Source of the DNA: Phytophthora hibernalis
Lineage: Eukaryota; Oomycota; Peronosporomycetes; Peronosporales; Peronosporaceae
Assembly (NCBI GenBank): GCA_012656075.1
Contig: JAAKBF010000214.1
Span: forward strand, 310,001-374,000
Direction: 5' to 3'
DNA length: 64,000 bases
The translations under genes and the position numbers were made by a program. The notes under the pieces are model-generated. The model was not told the DNA's origin, ran no database searches, and was given only the letters and a program-made list of their open reading frames with translations. Shown piece by piece: positions 32,927-43,914 of the stretch. Position 1 is the first letter of the stretch, and each line of letters opens with the position of its first letter.

Positions 32927-33814
32927 GTCGTGTAGGATCACGCAGAAATTATCACTACCGAATGTTATGAGTCCCACCAACAACACTCGCTTCCCCTTGT
33001 CAGGTCAACGAACGTTGGATCAAACCTGAAGACCAGGAACGATCCCTTACGCCGGGTTGGATGTGAACCCTCTGTACACCTAGATTGTATTAGGCCAACC
33101 CAATAACCTGCACCACTAGCCACGAGCGAGGGCTAGTATGCAATATTGCGCTTTCGCGCGAACCCCGCAGTCCCTCAGAAGGAAGGGTACCGGCTGTCAA
33201 GCCTAATACGGGTTTGCAGAGGTAAAACCTCGGCGGGTAGTAAAATATGTATGGAACACTCGGTTCCACTATAATATATGGTGAACGACGCTTCTCGTCG
33301 CTCCCAACACTCGACCACTCTAATCTCTTGGACTGACCAGCAACAAACCCTCGGTTCAATGTACTTCAGGCTCGCTGACCAGTATCCCACAAGCCGAGCG
33401 TATCCAGACCCTAATATAAGCTAGCTAGACTCACCGAAGACGGACTTGACCCTTGGTGACTTGGGGGAAGCCTGCTGATGTATTTCTGTTTATCTATGGC
33501 TCTGAGAGCCTATGTAGTCAATCCTATAGCTTGTCCTATATCTAAATACAAATATCCAGTGTGGACCGATCCCAGTATGTGATCCTGTACCCGTCTCTAT
33601 AAGAGCGAGGGTACGAAACTGAAATGGGTACAAACGAGGGTTCGTACCCTCGGCCGGGATATTATTATACCCGACCGAGGCCTCGGTCACTAAACTGTCG
33701 TGGTCACCGTGGCACGTGGAATGTAATCCGCCAATCAGGGCACGCCGATCAAATTCCTTCAGCAAGGGCAACCTTGCCGACTGGCGACCGAGCGCCCTAA
33801 AACCCAACACCACA
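32927..33814 (-). repeat. 5' LTR of B
   Basis: 888 bp; the same ends as the 3' LTR, followed on the minus strand by GAC and the primer-binding site. AGCAT follows at 33815-33819. Confidence 0.85.
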
Positions 33815-33819
33815 AGCAT

Positions 33820-35088
33820 CATGCTTCAGGTTGTCATTCGACGGCCGCTATTAGCAGCCTAGGGCTTGCCGGGTGGAGCCGCAATCTTCCCGCGTCTTGG
33901 GTATCAAACCAAAGACGCGTCGGCGTCGGGCATCGACACCAACGTACCCAACGGTACTTCTAGCATTGTGGCGGTTTACCTGGTGGACCCACCACTGTCA
34001 ACGCGGCATCTGCGACTGCTTCGCGCATCGCCCAGACCAGGACATGGTCAGAGTGCGTGCATGCCTGCACGACACTCGGTCATTTAGATGACCATGCGTA
34101 CAGGTTCATGACCACATTGGCGTACGGGTTCATGACCACGTCGGTGTTCAGGTCCACGACCACGTCGGTGTTCAGGTCCACGACCACGACGGCGTACAGG
34201 GTCGCCACCCCGTACACCAGAGGTACGGCAAGTACCACGTCCACCTCAGCACCCAATTACTGTCGGTGCTAGCCGTACGAGCCTGTGCACTAGTATTACG
34301 CATACAGTTGTTGGCCATACCAACATCGTCTTCCGTAAGGAAGCTAGTCTCAACAGAGACTCGGGAGGAAAGGTATCTCCGAGCCTCTCCCCCTCTTACG
34401 ACCAAAGCCGTGTCCGATCGACCATGTCGACCGCGGCTGGCATGCAGCCAGACCGCTAGCAGTTTGAGTCTGCGCGACTTGACGTGGAACGATGTTACCA
34501 ACGTCATGTAAGGTCTTAATGGCCTCACCTCTTCCGAGTTGTTACGACTCGTGTGGAACTATGTTATGTGTAGAACTGTGTTACCCACACAGGTAGCGCA
34601 ACCGGCAACTTCTTCTTCAGTTTAGGTCTGAGCGACCGTGTGGCCAGTGGCACAGTACGTGCCGATTCAGTGGGAGGTGGGACGTTGTGTTCGTCGACAC
34701 CACGTTCACGTAGGTCTCACCGAAAGGTACGCCATCGAGCAGTCCATGCTTGTGGAGCATTGCTCCGAGTCGTTCGTAGCGGCCCCGGTCTGATACAAGA
34801 CCAGACCCGACATGTGCCGGCGACAGCCTCGTCGACGGTCATCCGGACGTGGAACTTAGTTACCCACGTCCAGAGGCGTATTGATGGAGGCTTCAAGAGT
34901 CCTGTTTGACGCCGTGTGGTACTTGGTTACCCATACTACTGGACAGACCCGGACGTGACCTTGCGGCCAGTCATGCCGTCGAAGATGTGATAGCATTCTT
35001 CTGGCGGCGGCGCCGAAGGAGTCGTCGTTGACTCCGAGCTTCTTCCTGGAGCTTCAGTCCTGACATCGTGTCGGGACTCTTGGCGTGG
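33820..35088 (-). repeat. D1 3' internal region with hairpin repeats, non-coding
   Basis: Corresponds to 40660-41830 of D2. No RT or integrase can be read on either strand. Several hairpins share a loop like AACTATGTTA between differing but complementary stems: 34480-34506 (TGACGT/ACGTCA), 34551-34590 (GTGTGG/CCCACAC), 34845-34871 (GGACGTGG/CCCACGTCC) and, just beyond, 35149-35171. The region takes the place of pol between the protease linker and the 3' LTR. Confidence 0.7.
34097..34200. repeat. 24-bp tandem repeat in D1
   Basis: Units such as CGGTGTTCAGGTCCACGACC repeat back to back with two weaker copies on the left (GTTCATGACCAC). The same array occurs in D2 at about 40935-41040. Confidence 0.8.
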
Positions 35089-35858
35089 TCATGAGTTACC
35101 CACAGCCGTAACCTGTCTTGGTACAACGCCTGGATCATGTACCCGCCTGTGTGGAACTATGTTACCCACACTAGAGGTGCCGCTAGCAACCTCGACGCTG
35201 GCCACGGTCTCAACCTCTCCGGTCTCATGTGGGCTTACGCCCTTATGTACTTGTTGACGGGCTTCGTCCTTTACGGACTCCGTCAATGCCCGTACGGCGC
35301 AATCGACTTGGTGCGCTGGTGGATGCTGGCATTGCATCTTCCCTCGCGGGTCTGGTGACATCCAAGGCCCTTGGGCTTGTTGCAGGTTCGTTAGCAACAG
35401 AGGCCTCCATTGTATTCCACAGGCGTCCATTGGAGCCTCGGTTCCGGACGGAGGTGGGAACATTACTCACCAATGCTCTGTCAGAACCCGGAGGTTGGCT
35501 AGCCCCTAAGAGCCTACCGCGCCAAATGGCTCAGTTTTTGTGCGTTCGTGGCGCAGCAAACCTAAGTGGACATCGTACGTACGTACGGCTCAAGGGTGCG
35601 TGCGTCCGTGGCACCGCGTACCCATCGTACGTTCGCAACCACGTAAGGCTTAATGTTGTACAGGTATTCGAGCCTGTGACAACCAGGTCTATACAGACCA
35701 ATGTCATTGCCCGCGCACAAAGCATTGGCAATACCCCGGCGGCGTACAACATCATTTGACGCCCCAGGTATCGAAACTTCCAAGGGATATTCACATCCCC
35801 GTACACTCGCGTGTACTATCAGCAACCAAGCGTTGCTCTTCGCCAACTCGAGAGCCAA
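35089..35858 (-). pseudogene. Decayed protease and linker of D1
   Basis: 35562-35858 begins LLIVHASVRGCEYPLEVSIP, matching the D3 protease lead-in; the active-site Asp-Ser-Gly of D3 reads Ile-Pro-Gly here, so the catalytic Asp is lost. The rest of the fold is unrecognisable and includes CGTACGTACGTACGG-like sequence. 35089-35473 resumes the linker (NVPTSVRNRGSNGRLWN, SSVGNIVPHRR) seen in D2 and D3. Confidence 0.7.
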
Positions 35859-35933
35859 AGTCCCTCACCCGCAAAGCCTTCGCGGTGCGCGCCGCCCGCG
35901 CACCCGTCACAAAGACTCGGGTCTTCCCCACCA

Positions 35934-36894
35934 CTACTGGTGGTCGGGGTATCCTTGGCCAGACGGCCGCGGCTTGCGCCAGCGACCGCTAGACCCTTGA
36001 GCTTTCGGGAATGGTTTCTTTACCACTCCAGTCGAGGGACACACTCGTTGGTAGTGTCCCAGTCCGCCGCATGTATACCAGCGGACCGAACTCATCTCAG
36101 CAGAGCTCAAGTTCATGGGCTCTGGCTCATTGTCTACGACGACAACTGGTGCAACAACCGAAGTGCCAGCCTGCTTATGGCTGTACTCTTCTTGGAGGGC
36201 GAGCTTAATCGCCTCCTCCATGGTGGATGCGTGCACACGGAACAGCTGCGTCCGCGCAGGACCGACCTTCAAGCCGTTCATGAAGACTGTCGTCTTGACG
36301 TCTTCAGCCAAGGGGTTTCCAACCAGAGACGACGCCAACGTGCGCATCTCATACGTACACGTACAACTCACGTTTCCCTTGCTTACAGGCGAGGAAGCGT
36401 GAGTGTTGGCGTTCTCGGGCAGAAAAGCAGCTCTAAGCTGCTCGCACAACTGTGCCCAGGATGCGAAGCATCCAGGAGACGTCGTCTCCAGCGTGTACGC
36501 CCAGTTTTTGGCTCGTCCGCCAAGGTTGGACAACGCAAACGCAACGCGAAGTTCCTGAGCCGAGATAAGACCAGCCCGCATGGCGATATCAACCTCTCGG
36601 ATCCAGAAGTGAAGGTTTTCACCTTCCTTCCCTGCAAACGGAGGCACGGTCAGCCGCAAAGGCTTCGGCTGGACCGGCTTCGGCTTGATAGAGGCCTGCA
36701 GGTTTCCCTGCACATGCCCGACGAGATCACGCTCGTACGCGTCGAACGCAGCCACGCGTTCTTCTTGCTCGGCTGGCGTTGCCGATACCAAGCCCCGGAG
36801 GACATCTCTTCCGAAGATGCCTCCAATCTTCCGAACAGACTCGAACTGCGAGTCGTTCAAGTGAGGAAACTCACTGCGGTCCATCGTGACCCAC
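35934..36894 (-). CDS. Gag of D1, intact frame
   Basis: A continuous 320-codon Gag starting at the conserved MDRSEFPHLNDSQFESV (ATG 36894). Gag domain with PFAGKEGENLHFWIREVD and LGGRAKNWAYTLETTS, then QEEYSHKQAG and a zinc knuckle-like CGGLGHYQRVC. The first Cys of the knuckle is Tyr (WYTCGG), so only a partial CCHC remains. The frame stops at 35934 before the protease. It is the best-preserved D Gag in the window. Confidence 0.85.
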
Positions 36895-36968
36895 TCCTTG
36901 AGATCACAGAGGATCAGGTAGTTCAATCTACCCGCGTAGGCGCGAGATTGACTACAAGTGCTACCAAG

Positions 36969-37271
36969 TGTGACGGGGTCACACAGCACCTTGCCTTGAG
37001 GAAGCGTAAGAGAGCAAAGGCTCTCAGTGAACGATAAGTTCACAGTTCCCGGCCTAAGGGAACTGTCTGCGGGTTTGATAGCAAGATAAAGGCTGAATAT
37101 ATTTATAGCTGAGTTAAGCTTGTAGCATACAAACTCTAAGTCATCTATAGTAAAAGCTAAAGAGCGTGCATGGTTGGCTCACAGCCAACCGGTACCATGT
37201 ACCATGGACTCTAAAGAGTGACGGATGTCACTCTTTATGTAACTTGGTACACGTCGATGTACCCCGTTACA
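36969..37271 (-). repeat. 5' LTR of D1, with PBS
   Basis: 303 bp, minus strand TGTAACGGGG ... CCCCGTCACA, followed by CT and the PBS TGGTAGCACTTGTAGTC (36950-36966). Very close to the D2 LTRs. Contains AGAGTGAC/GTCACTCT and GGTTGGCTCACAGCCAACC inverted repeats. Confidence 0.9.
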
Positions 37272-38177
37272 TCGAGGAAGCGCTCTACCAACCATATTGT
37301 CCTCGGTACGACTGAATTCTTGGCTCTGAGTTTGCAACTTGTAAATTACAAGACCAGTAAAAACGTGAATTTTTTAAACGTTTTGTTCCATTCAATTCGA
37401 GAGTTGAAAAATACCAATCATTGGCTAAGGAGGAAATCTGCGGCGAAATTATCAGTTTAAGTACGTATACGTTCGCGTTGTCGCCACCCCCTATGTGCCA
37501 ACAACTGGCAAGGGGTTGACGGCGATCTTGAATTTGACCCACGTTTGACCTCAATGGTGCGAGATCGACTCTGATCAAATCGTCGATTAGACCCCCACCG
37601 GTGTAGATGCTCTTACTCTAATTAAACAGTACCATTCAAAAGCGGCAGAACAGAATGTGTACTTTGGCAAGCGATATTAATAGTATTTTATTAAAATAGC
37701 AGATGCTGCATTTATCCGGGTGCTGCATCTACCGGTATGACTTTGCGGTATTCACTTGCTTATTTCGGACATGATTGTTTACTATCTCGGATTTCGGACC
37801 CCCTACCGGTATCTCGATAGCCACGTACCGGTACTGGTATTGATTTTAATACATTACCGGTACCGGTACGTATTATACTTTACGTCGCGTCAACATGGTT
37901 CCCAACTGCGGCAGACCTCGCGTCAGTGCGGGTCGTCCTTCTCAATAGATCACTCACCCACGCTCGGATCATCCATGTGGACGTGCTTTCCCTACATTGC
38001 TCGTTGGCAACGAGCAATGTAGAAACATGTCATGTACACGAATGACCTAGCGCGGCGCTCGTCCTGAGGTTTGCAAGACACCCATCTTGAAAACACAGCA
38101 GCAACTCTTCTCTTTTCAAAATCATAGAGGCGGCTCTGGATCTCTGCAAGAAGGCGGCAGACATCTCGCTCTTTTGC
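37272..38177. other. AT-rich spacer downstream of pantothenate kinase
   Basis: No coding frame with a recognisable domain. TACCGGTA-type strings cluster at 37.72-37.87 kb (at least six in 150 bases). A short palindrome, GCTCGTTGGCAACGAGC, lies at 37999-38015. CCCACCGGTGTAGATGCTCT at 37.6 kb resembles transposon-end debris near 11.7 kb. Confidence 0.5.
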
Positions 38178-39718
38178 CTAGCGCTGCCCCTTTGCATGAA
38201 TGTGTCCGTTGCTCCCACTGCTCTGCTCTGCTTGTGCTTTGCAGCTATTGTCCTGCTCCACCTCTGTTTCGCTGACTACCGGTGACTCCGGGGCCGAATT
38301 AAAGCGCTGGAGGAAGGCCCCGAGCGCCCCGAAGAAACCCTCATGGTGGAAGAACTGCGCCTGCATCTCGCCCTTGGACCAAAAGCTGATGGCGTAGGCC
38401 AATTGCCGACATGCCAACTCGTTGCACCGCAGAAAGCTTCCGGAGAAGTAAATACGCTTAGTCTCCACACGCCGCGCATTCAAGAAGGCCAATTGGCCTA
38501 AGTTCTGCGTGATCATGAAGAGAAGCGAGCGCGCAAGATCGGAATCTCGTGGCGGGTGGAACAGGCGCCTAGCCCCAGCCTTGCCGAAGCTGCTAGCTAC
38601 CGTGTCTGCCTTGAGTTGAAACTGTTCATAGCCAACAGTGCCATAGATGTCGCCCACAGTCATGTCAACCTCGTTCGAGTCACCCTCGACGCTGGCGTCC
38701 ATCGCTTCATCGAAGTTCCGCAGCTTCGAGAGGGCACGACATAGGCCCAGGAAGGTGCCGCCACCCAGACTCGTACCGGAGACTCGCTTGTACTCCGACT
38801 CGCCTGTGATCTTCAGAATGCTGACACCCGAGCCAATGTTCACGAGCAGGAAAGGGTAGATTTCCTTCTTGTCCGGCTTTGGCAGCAACCTCTTCGTAGC
38901 GCTTCCCAGCCCATGAGTGTCTGGAATCACATCCACGAAGGTGTAGCACTCGTTTGGGGAGTGCCGCAGCACGAAGTTGAGTCCTTGGATGAGTGCATCC
39001 ATCTCGTCGGCTTTATCGAGATCGATACCAAGGCGCGACTCGAACAGTGGCGAAAACTGCAGCATCAAGCAAGCGACAAGGTGAGCTAGATCACACTTCC
39101 CACAACCTACTGCCAATCCCCACACGCACCTTGAAGGCGCCACCGCCAGTACACGCGACCTTCTTGATGTATCGGTGGAAGAAGCGGCGGCGGACAAAGT
39201 CTGTGACCTCGTCCATTGTTGCCGTCTGGAAGCTGCAGACACAAACAGCCACACCCACCACTCAGTTCTACGGACTTATTCACTCGATCTACCCCCACAC
39301 GCACTTTATAAAGTGGATGGTGCCGCCCAGCTCGGGGACGAACATCTGCAGTCGCTCCTCTCGCCGGGCCTCGTCCGAGCTGTGGAGACTCATGAGGAAG
39401 TCGTCGATGAGGGCAGGCTGCCTTCCACGCGCCGCCGCTCGCTGGCCGATAGCGGGTCGGACCGTTTGAGCTGGCGCTCCATTTGGCGGCGTTGGGCTGC
39501 CGCCGCGCCGTCCGCCGACTGGAAGTAGACCATCTTGGCCAGCGTGCCGCCGATGTCTAGCCCGAAGAGGCGACCGCAGTCCGCCGACTTGGCGTTCAGG
39601 ATATGCCGGTGGAAGCGACGCAGCTTACGACGGCGCGATGATGAGCCCCGCCACGCACGACGCACCGAACAGGAACACGCGTCCAGAAGATGTCGCTGTG
39701 GCGCCCAGGCGCCGCCAT
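38178..39718 (-). CDS. Pantothenate kinase, eukaryotic type II (frame damaged at 5' end)
   Basis: Catalyses ATP-dependent phosphorylation of pantothenate, the first step of coenzyme A synthesis. Three exons: exon 1 to 39305, exon 2 39232-39130, exon 3 39056-38178; introns are GTGCGT...CAG, 72 and 73 bp. Landmarks: LFGLDIGGTLAKMVYF (phosphate loop), ACTGGGAFK, LVNIGSGVSIL, RVSGTSLGGGTFLGLC and YAISFWSKGEMQA, all standard for PanK. A Ser/Gln-rich tail of about 40 residues ends the protein. Exon 1 needs a one-base change near 39430 (SERRR then GRQPALIDDFLMSL); further shifts would be needed to join the ATG at 39718 (MAAPGRHSDIFW) to the core, so the start is uncertain. The LTR of D2 lies 110 bp upstream. 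Confidence 0.88.
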
Positions 39719-39827
39719 GCTGAGCGTACTGTGTCAAGGGAAACTCGTGTGCCAAACATGAGGTTGGTGTGGACCACGTAATATTTGAGACAAAGTTTGT
39801 ATTATTGTTCATTGGACAAAGACTTTC

Positions 39828-40130
39828 TGTGACGAGGTCACACAGCACCTCGCCTTGAGGAAGCGTAAGAGAGCAAAGGCTCTCAGTGAACGATAAGTTC
39901 ACAGTTCCCGGCCTAAGGGAACTGTCTGCGGGTTTGATAGCAAGATAAAGGCTGAATATATTTATAGCTGAGTTAAGCTTGTAGCATACAAACTCTAAGT
40001 CATCTATAGTAAAAGCTAAAGAGCGTCCAAGGTTGGCTCACAGCCAACCGGTACCATGTACCATGGACTCTAAAGAGTGACGGATGTCACTCTTTATGTA
40101 ACTTGGTACACGTCGGTGTACCCCGTTACA
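39828..40130 (-). repeat. 3' LTR of D2
   Basis: 303 bp, minus strand TGTAACGGGG to CCTCGTCACA. Preceded on that strand by the purine tract GTGGGGAGGA. Ends 110 bp upstream of the pantothenate kinase ATG, in the same orientation. Confidence 0.9.
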
Positions 40131-41940
40131 TCCTCCCCACTTAACTGAGAATCACACCTGATTCTCCAATCAGAAGTGAGAGAATTTAAACACCCAAAGG
40201 GCAATTCTCGGGCGCAGCCTAAGCACGACTGGCGCTCTCTCTCGTCGGTCACACAGTAACTTGTGTCCACGGCGGACACTGCGAGCCGCATTCTTGCACT
40301 CGCGACGACGTTCGCCGCAATGCCGACGGGCATAGTTGGCCTAGGCTTGGGCGCTAGCAAGTGTCTAGTGCTTCGGCACGGGGTGTAATATCATCCAAAC
40401 GTGCGGTGGTCCTCCTCGACCACCTGCAGTTCACAGCGGAGGCCCCGTGGGTCCTCCTGATACTTCGTGTGTCTTGTTCGTCCCTCGCGAGGCTACACCT
40501 TGAAGGCTATCGCATAGCCCAAGCGTGGCGTGAGCTCGCAGCTCATCTCCTGGCATGATAGCAGCCCGGTATTGGTCACGCTAGCCACGGCCGACCCCGA
40601 GTGGACCCTCGGAGCGGTAGACGGGCTCAGGTCAAGCATTTACCATAGCATAGAAGCACCATGCTTCAGGTTGTCATTCGACGGTCGCTATTGGCAGCCT
40701 AGGGCTTGCCGGGTGGAGCCGCAATCTCTTCCCCGCGTCTTGGGTATCAAACCAAAGACGCGTCGGCGTCGGGCATCGACACCAACGTACCCAACGGTAC
40801 TTCTAGCATTGTGGCGGTTTACCTGGTGGACCCACCACTGTCAACGCGGCATCTGCGACTGCTTCGCGCATCGCCCAGACCAGGACATGGTCAGAGTGCG
40901 TGCATGCCTGCACGACACTCGGTCATTTAGATGACCATGCGTACAGGTTCATGACCACATTGGCGTACGGGTTCATGACCACGTCGGTGTTCAGGTCCAC
41001 GACCACGTCGGTGTTCAGGTCCACGACCACGACGGCGTACAGGGTCGCCACCCCGTACACCAGAGGTACGGCAAGTACCACGTCCACCTCAGCACCCAAT
41101 TACTGTCGGTGCTAGCCGTACGAGCCTGTGCACTAGTATTACGCATACAGTTGTTGGCCATACCAACATCGTCTTCCGTAAGGAAGCTAGTCTCAACAGA
41201 GACTCGGGAGGAAAGGTATCTCCGAGCCTCTCCCTCTTACGACCAAAGCCGTGTCCGATCGACCATGTCGACCGCGGCTGGCATGCAGCCAGACCGCTAG
41301 CAGTTTGAGTCTGCGCGACTTGACGTGGAACGATGTTACCAACGTCATGTAAGGTCTTAATGGCCTCACCTCTTCCGAGTTGTTACGACTCGTGTGGAAC
41401 TATGTTATGTAGAACTGTGTTACCCACACAGGTAGCGCAACCGGCAACTCTTCTTCAGTTTAGGTCTGAGCGACCGTGTGGCCAGTGGCACAGTACGTGC
41501 CGATTCAGTGGGAGGTGGGACGTTGTGTTCGTCGACACCACGTTCACGTAGGTCTCACCGAAAGGTACGCCATCGAGCAGTCCATGCTTGTGGAGCATTG
41601 CTCCGAGTCGTTCGTAGCGGCCCCGGTCTGATACAAGACCAGACCCGACATGTGCCGGCGACAGCCTCGTCGACGGTCATCCGGACGTGGAAGTTACCCA
41701 CGTCCAGAGGCGTATTGATGGAGGCTTCAAGAGTCCTGTTTGACGCCGTGTGGTACTTGGTTACCCATACTAGAGGTTGCGTAACGCACCTCTGCCTTGG
41801 CCATGGTCTTGGCCTTATTGACTTCACGTGACTTAATCCACCATTGCGGTTGAGCTTATCAACAAGACGTCAGTCGAAGCCCGTACGCCGCGACGACTGA
41901 CAGCGATGTGTGCTACTGGTGTTGCACGCACACATGCTGG
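40131..41940 (-). repeat. D2 3' internal region, non-coding
   Basis: Matches 20010-20509 plus 33820-34930 of D1. Contains hairpins at about 41392-41429 (GTGTGG/CCCACAC) and 41683-41705 (GGACGTGG/CCCACGTCC), and GAGGTTGCG-TAA-CGCACCTC at about 41773. No pol domain on either strand. Ends at the C insertion (CTGG 41937-41940). Confidence 0.75.
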
Positions 41941-42905
41941 TGTGGTGTAGGGAACTCCAGATTTTGGGTAAACCTACACTAGGGATGCCTATGCTAGACC
42001 AAGTGGATACATCGCACTCAAGAGGATCAAGTGGATACACCGCCAAGTGGTACATCGCACTCAACAGGGAACGGACTTAATCAGGAACCGTACTTAGCCG
42101 GACTCAGCGAAGGACGGACTCAGCGATGGACGGGTTCGGCGATAATCGACTCGGCGAAAGTCGACTTGGTGAGAATATGCCTAAAGGGATAAATCAGGAT
42201 CTGGGCGAAGAGTCTCCGTGAGGTAAGAAACAGCTCGACACCAAGGGACGGAGCTGAGCGAAGAGTCGCAGGGAGATCTGTAACGACTCCATTTCATTAG
42301 ATATTTGTATAGGACCGATAGAAGAACATAGGGAAGAGCCCGAACGGGCTCTCCGAAGATGTAGAGATAACAATCAGAGCAGAATCTTCTAAGTCCAAGA
42401 ACAGCGTACACTTTTCCGGTAAGTCCCTGCGTGGGCTGGATTATGTCTGCCGTCGTTCCCCGAGAGGCATAGCTTGTAGGGAAGCCGTCTGGTAGCGCCA
42501 AGAGATCAAGGTCGGCCCGGGGTGGGCACTTCTCGCTACCAAGCGAAGACAAGTCTCGTCGATTCGACGAGTCGGTGGGTGTGCACAACTCAGGACACCG
42601 TAACCTCCTAGCTGGGCGTAATCTGCGCCTGGTGACCTGTAAACGCGATCATGCGCTGCCGTCCATCCTTTGGTGGAGGGCACAGGGTTTTGCACGGAGA
42701 CTGCCCCGCTCAGGCGAGTCTCTGGAGAGTTTGGAGTTTGGTACCCGTTGGAACAACACTCAACTGAACCCCGGCTGGGGCGAACCGCAAAGGGAACCGA
42801 TAGGAACCCTACGCAAGCCCAACATCGCCGACCTGACTCGGCGAATTGTTGGGCTGTTGCGTGGAAGCCGAACTAACCACGTTTTCTGTGAATCACAACA
42901 CCACA
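41941..42905 (+). repeat. 5' LTR of C
   Basis: 965 bp, TGTGGTGTAG to CAACACCACA. Starts like the B LTR (TGTGGTG). Shares most of its length with 55883-56899. Confidence 0.88.
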
Positions 42906-42907
42906 AC

Positions 42908-42921
42908 TGGTGCCGCGACCC
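42908..42921 (+). other. Primer-binding site of C
   Basis: TGGTGCCGCGACCC two bases after the 5' LTR, identical to the B site. Confidence 0.8.
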
Positions 42922-42991
42922 AGGACTCAGGGGTGTGCTTTGTTTTCGCAGGTACCAAGTACAACCAAGTTAAGAGCACATGTGAGAGAAG

Positions 42992-43911
42992 ATGGTCAAG
43001 GGATCGCCAAGTTTGAGCGACGCAAGCCCGGCGACGGCCGGAGGATCGCCGCTCGATGAGTCGAACTCGGTGAGAGCCAGCATTACCGCCTCGGACGCGG
43101 AGGTGACGCGCTCCGTCCAGTTCGACGACTTCGACGATAACGAAGACCATGGAAGCGAAGAGGAAGAAGAAGAAAAGAAGGATGATGATGAAGGGACGGA
43201 GTGCGACGACGTGAAGAGAGTCGTCGATCTCCGTGAAGAAGTCGACGAGTTGTCGCTGCAGGTGACCCGCATGGGGACTCGCCCAGTCGAGTGGAACCTC
43301 GCAGCGGAACTCGGCGATGACGATGACGACGAACAAGCCGTGGCTCCGGGTGACCGACCGCCGCTCGTTCCCAAGGCGACGAAGAATGTCGAAACACCGA
43401 AGGCAAACCGAGTCCTGGCCCGACTCGTCGAAGAAATGAAGACGAACAGTCGGTGGATCAACATGTTCGCTCCGATGTACATGTGTCAAGCGAAGTGGGC
43501 CCAACTCAGCGAGGAATTGGGTCAACCCATCAATAGCCAAACGATGGACCAACTCGTCGAGGACACGGTGATATTACTCCGAGCGATGGGATACCGGTGC
43601 GGCCATAAGCCTCGAAACCGGCGCTGACATCTTGGAGTGTGCACGCGGTTGGCGTCGAGCTGATGAGATGGAAGCGCAAGTTGAAAGACTTGTTCGGGAT
43701 GCAAGGTGGACCAAAGGGACAATTACCCAAGGCTCGCCGGGCTAAAGAACTCGACGAGACCAAATTGGCTCCACCACAACCGTACGTCACTGAGCCGTAC
43801 GTCTTCCCTGAGCCGAGTGAAGACCCAGCGAAAGTTCCGTTGCCGAAGACACCCGAGACGAAGCGTGGTGTATTCCGCAGCACTGAGGGAACACCGTATT
43901 TCGCCGACTAG
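42992..43911 (+). CDS. Gag N-terminal region of C
   Basis: 42992-43627 starts MVKGSPSLSDASPATAGG and is acidic with a Glu/Asp run, then a helical segment (NRVLARLVEEMKTNSRWINM, LGQPINSQTMDQLVEDTV). B has the same kind of segment in its Gag N-terminus (KVLGRCMEVMMTKRKWMRAF). 43639-43911 is a Pro-rich continuation after a stop. Located directly after the PBS. Confidence 0.7.
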
Positions 43912-43914
43912 CAC

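Larger units (their letters stand above)
20510..33814 (-). mobile_element. Chronos-like Ty3/Gypsy element B, full length, inserted in D1
   Basis: 13.3-kb minus-strand element. LTRs at 32927-33814 (5') and 20510-21384 (3'), flanked by AGCAT at 20505-20509 and 33815-33819. The uninterrupted site is seen in D2 near 40667 (AGCAC). Domain order: Gag with two zinc knuckles, protease, RT, RNase H, a second RNase H, integrase with GPY/F module, chromodomain. That set matches the oomycete group named Chronos. Between the chromodomain and the 3' LTR lies a 3-kb coding region on the opposite strand. Damaged protease, second RNase H and integrase zinc finger mean this copy is not autonomous. Confidence 0.88.
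19951..37271 (-). mobile_element. Gypsy family D, copy D1, split by element B
   Basis: Minus-strand element whose 5' LTR is 36969-37271 and whose 3' side is at 19951-20509. Element B interrupts it between 20509 and 33815. The two D1 halves align without a gap to the continuous D2 sequence at 40131-41830. It encodes Gag and a decayed protease only. The 3' LTR is reduced to about 60 recognisable bases, so no target duplication could be found. D1 lacks a few hundred bases of D2 near 34930. Confidence 0.8.

Noticed and set aside
34097..34200. CRISPR-like array
   Set aside because: Repeats are contiguous, without unique spacers, inside a retrotransposon of a eukaryote.
39390..39902. LTR-PanK fusion protein starting in the D2 LTR
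   Set aside because: The open frame through the LTR and spacer has no protein-like conservation; kept only as a note on promoter capture.
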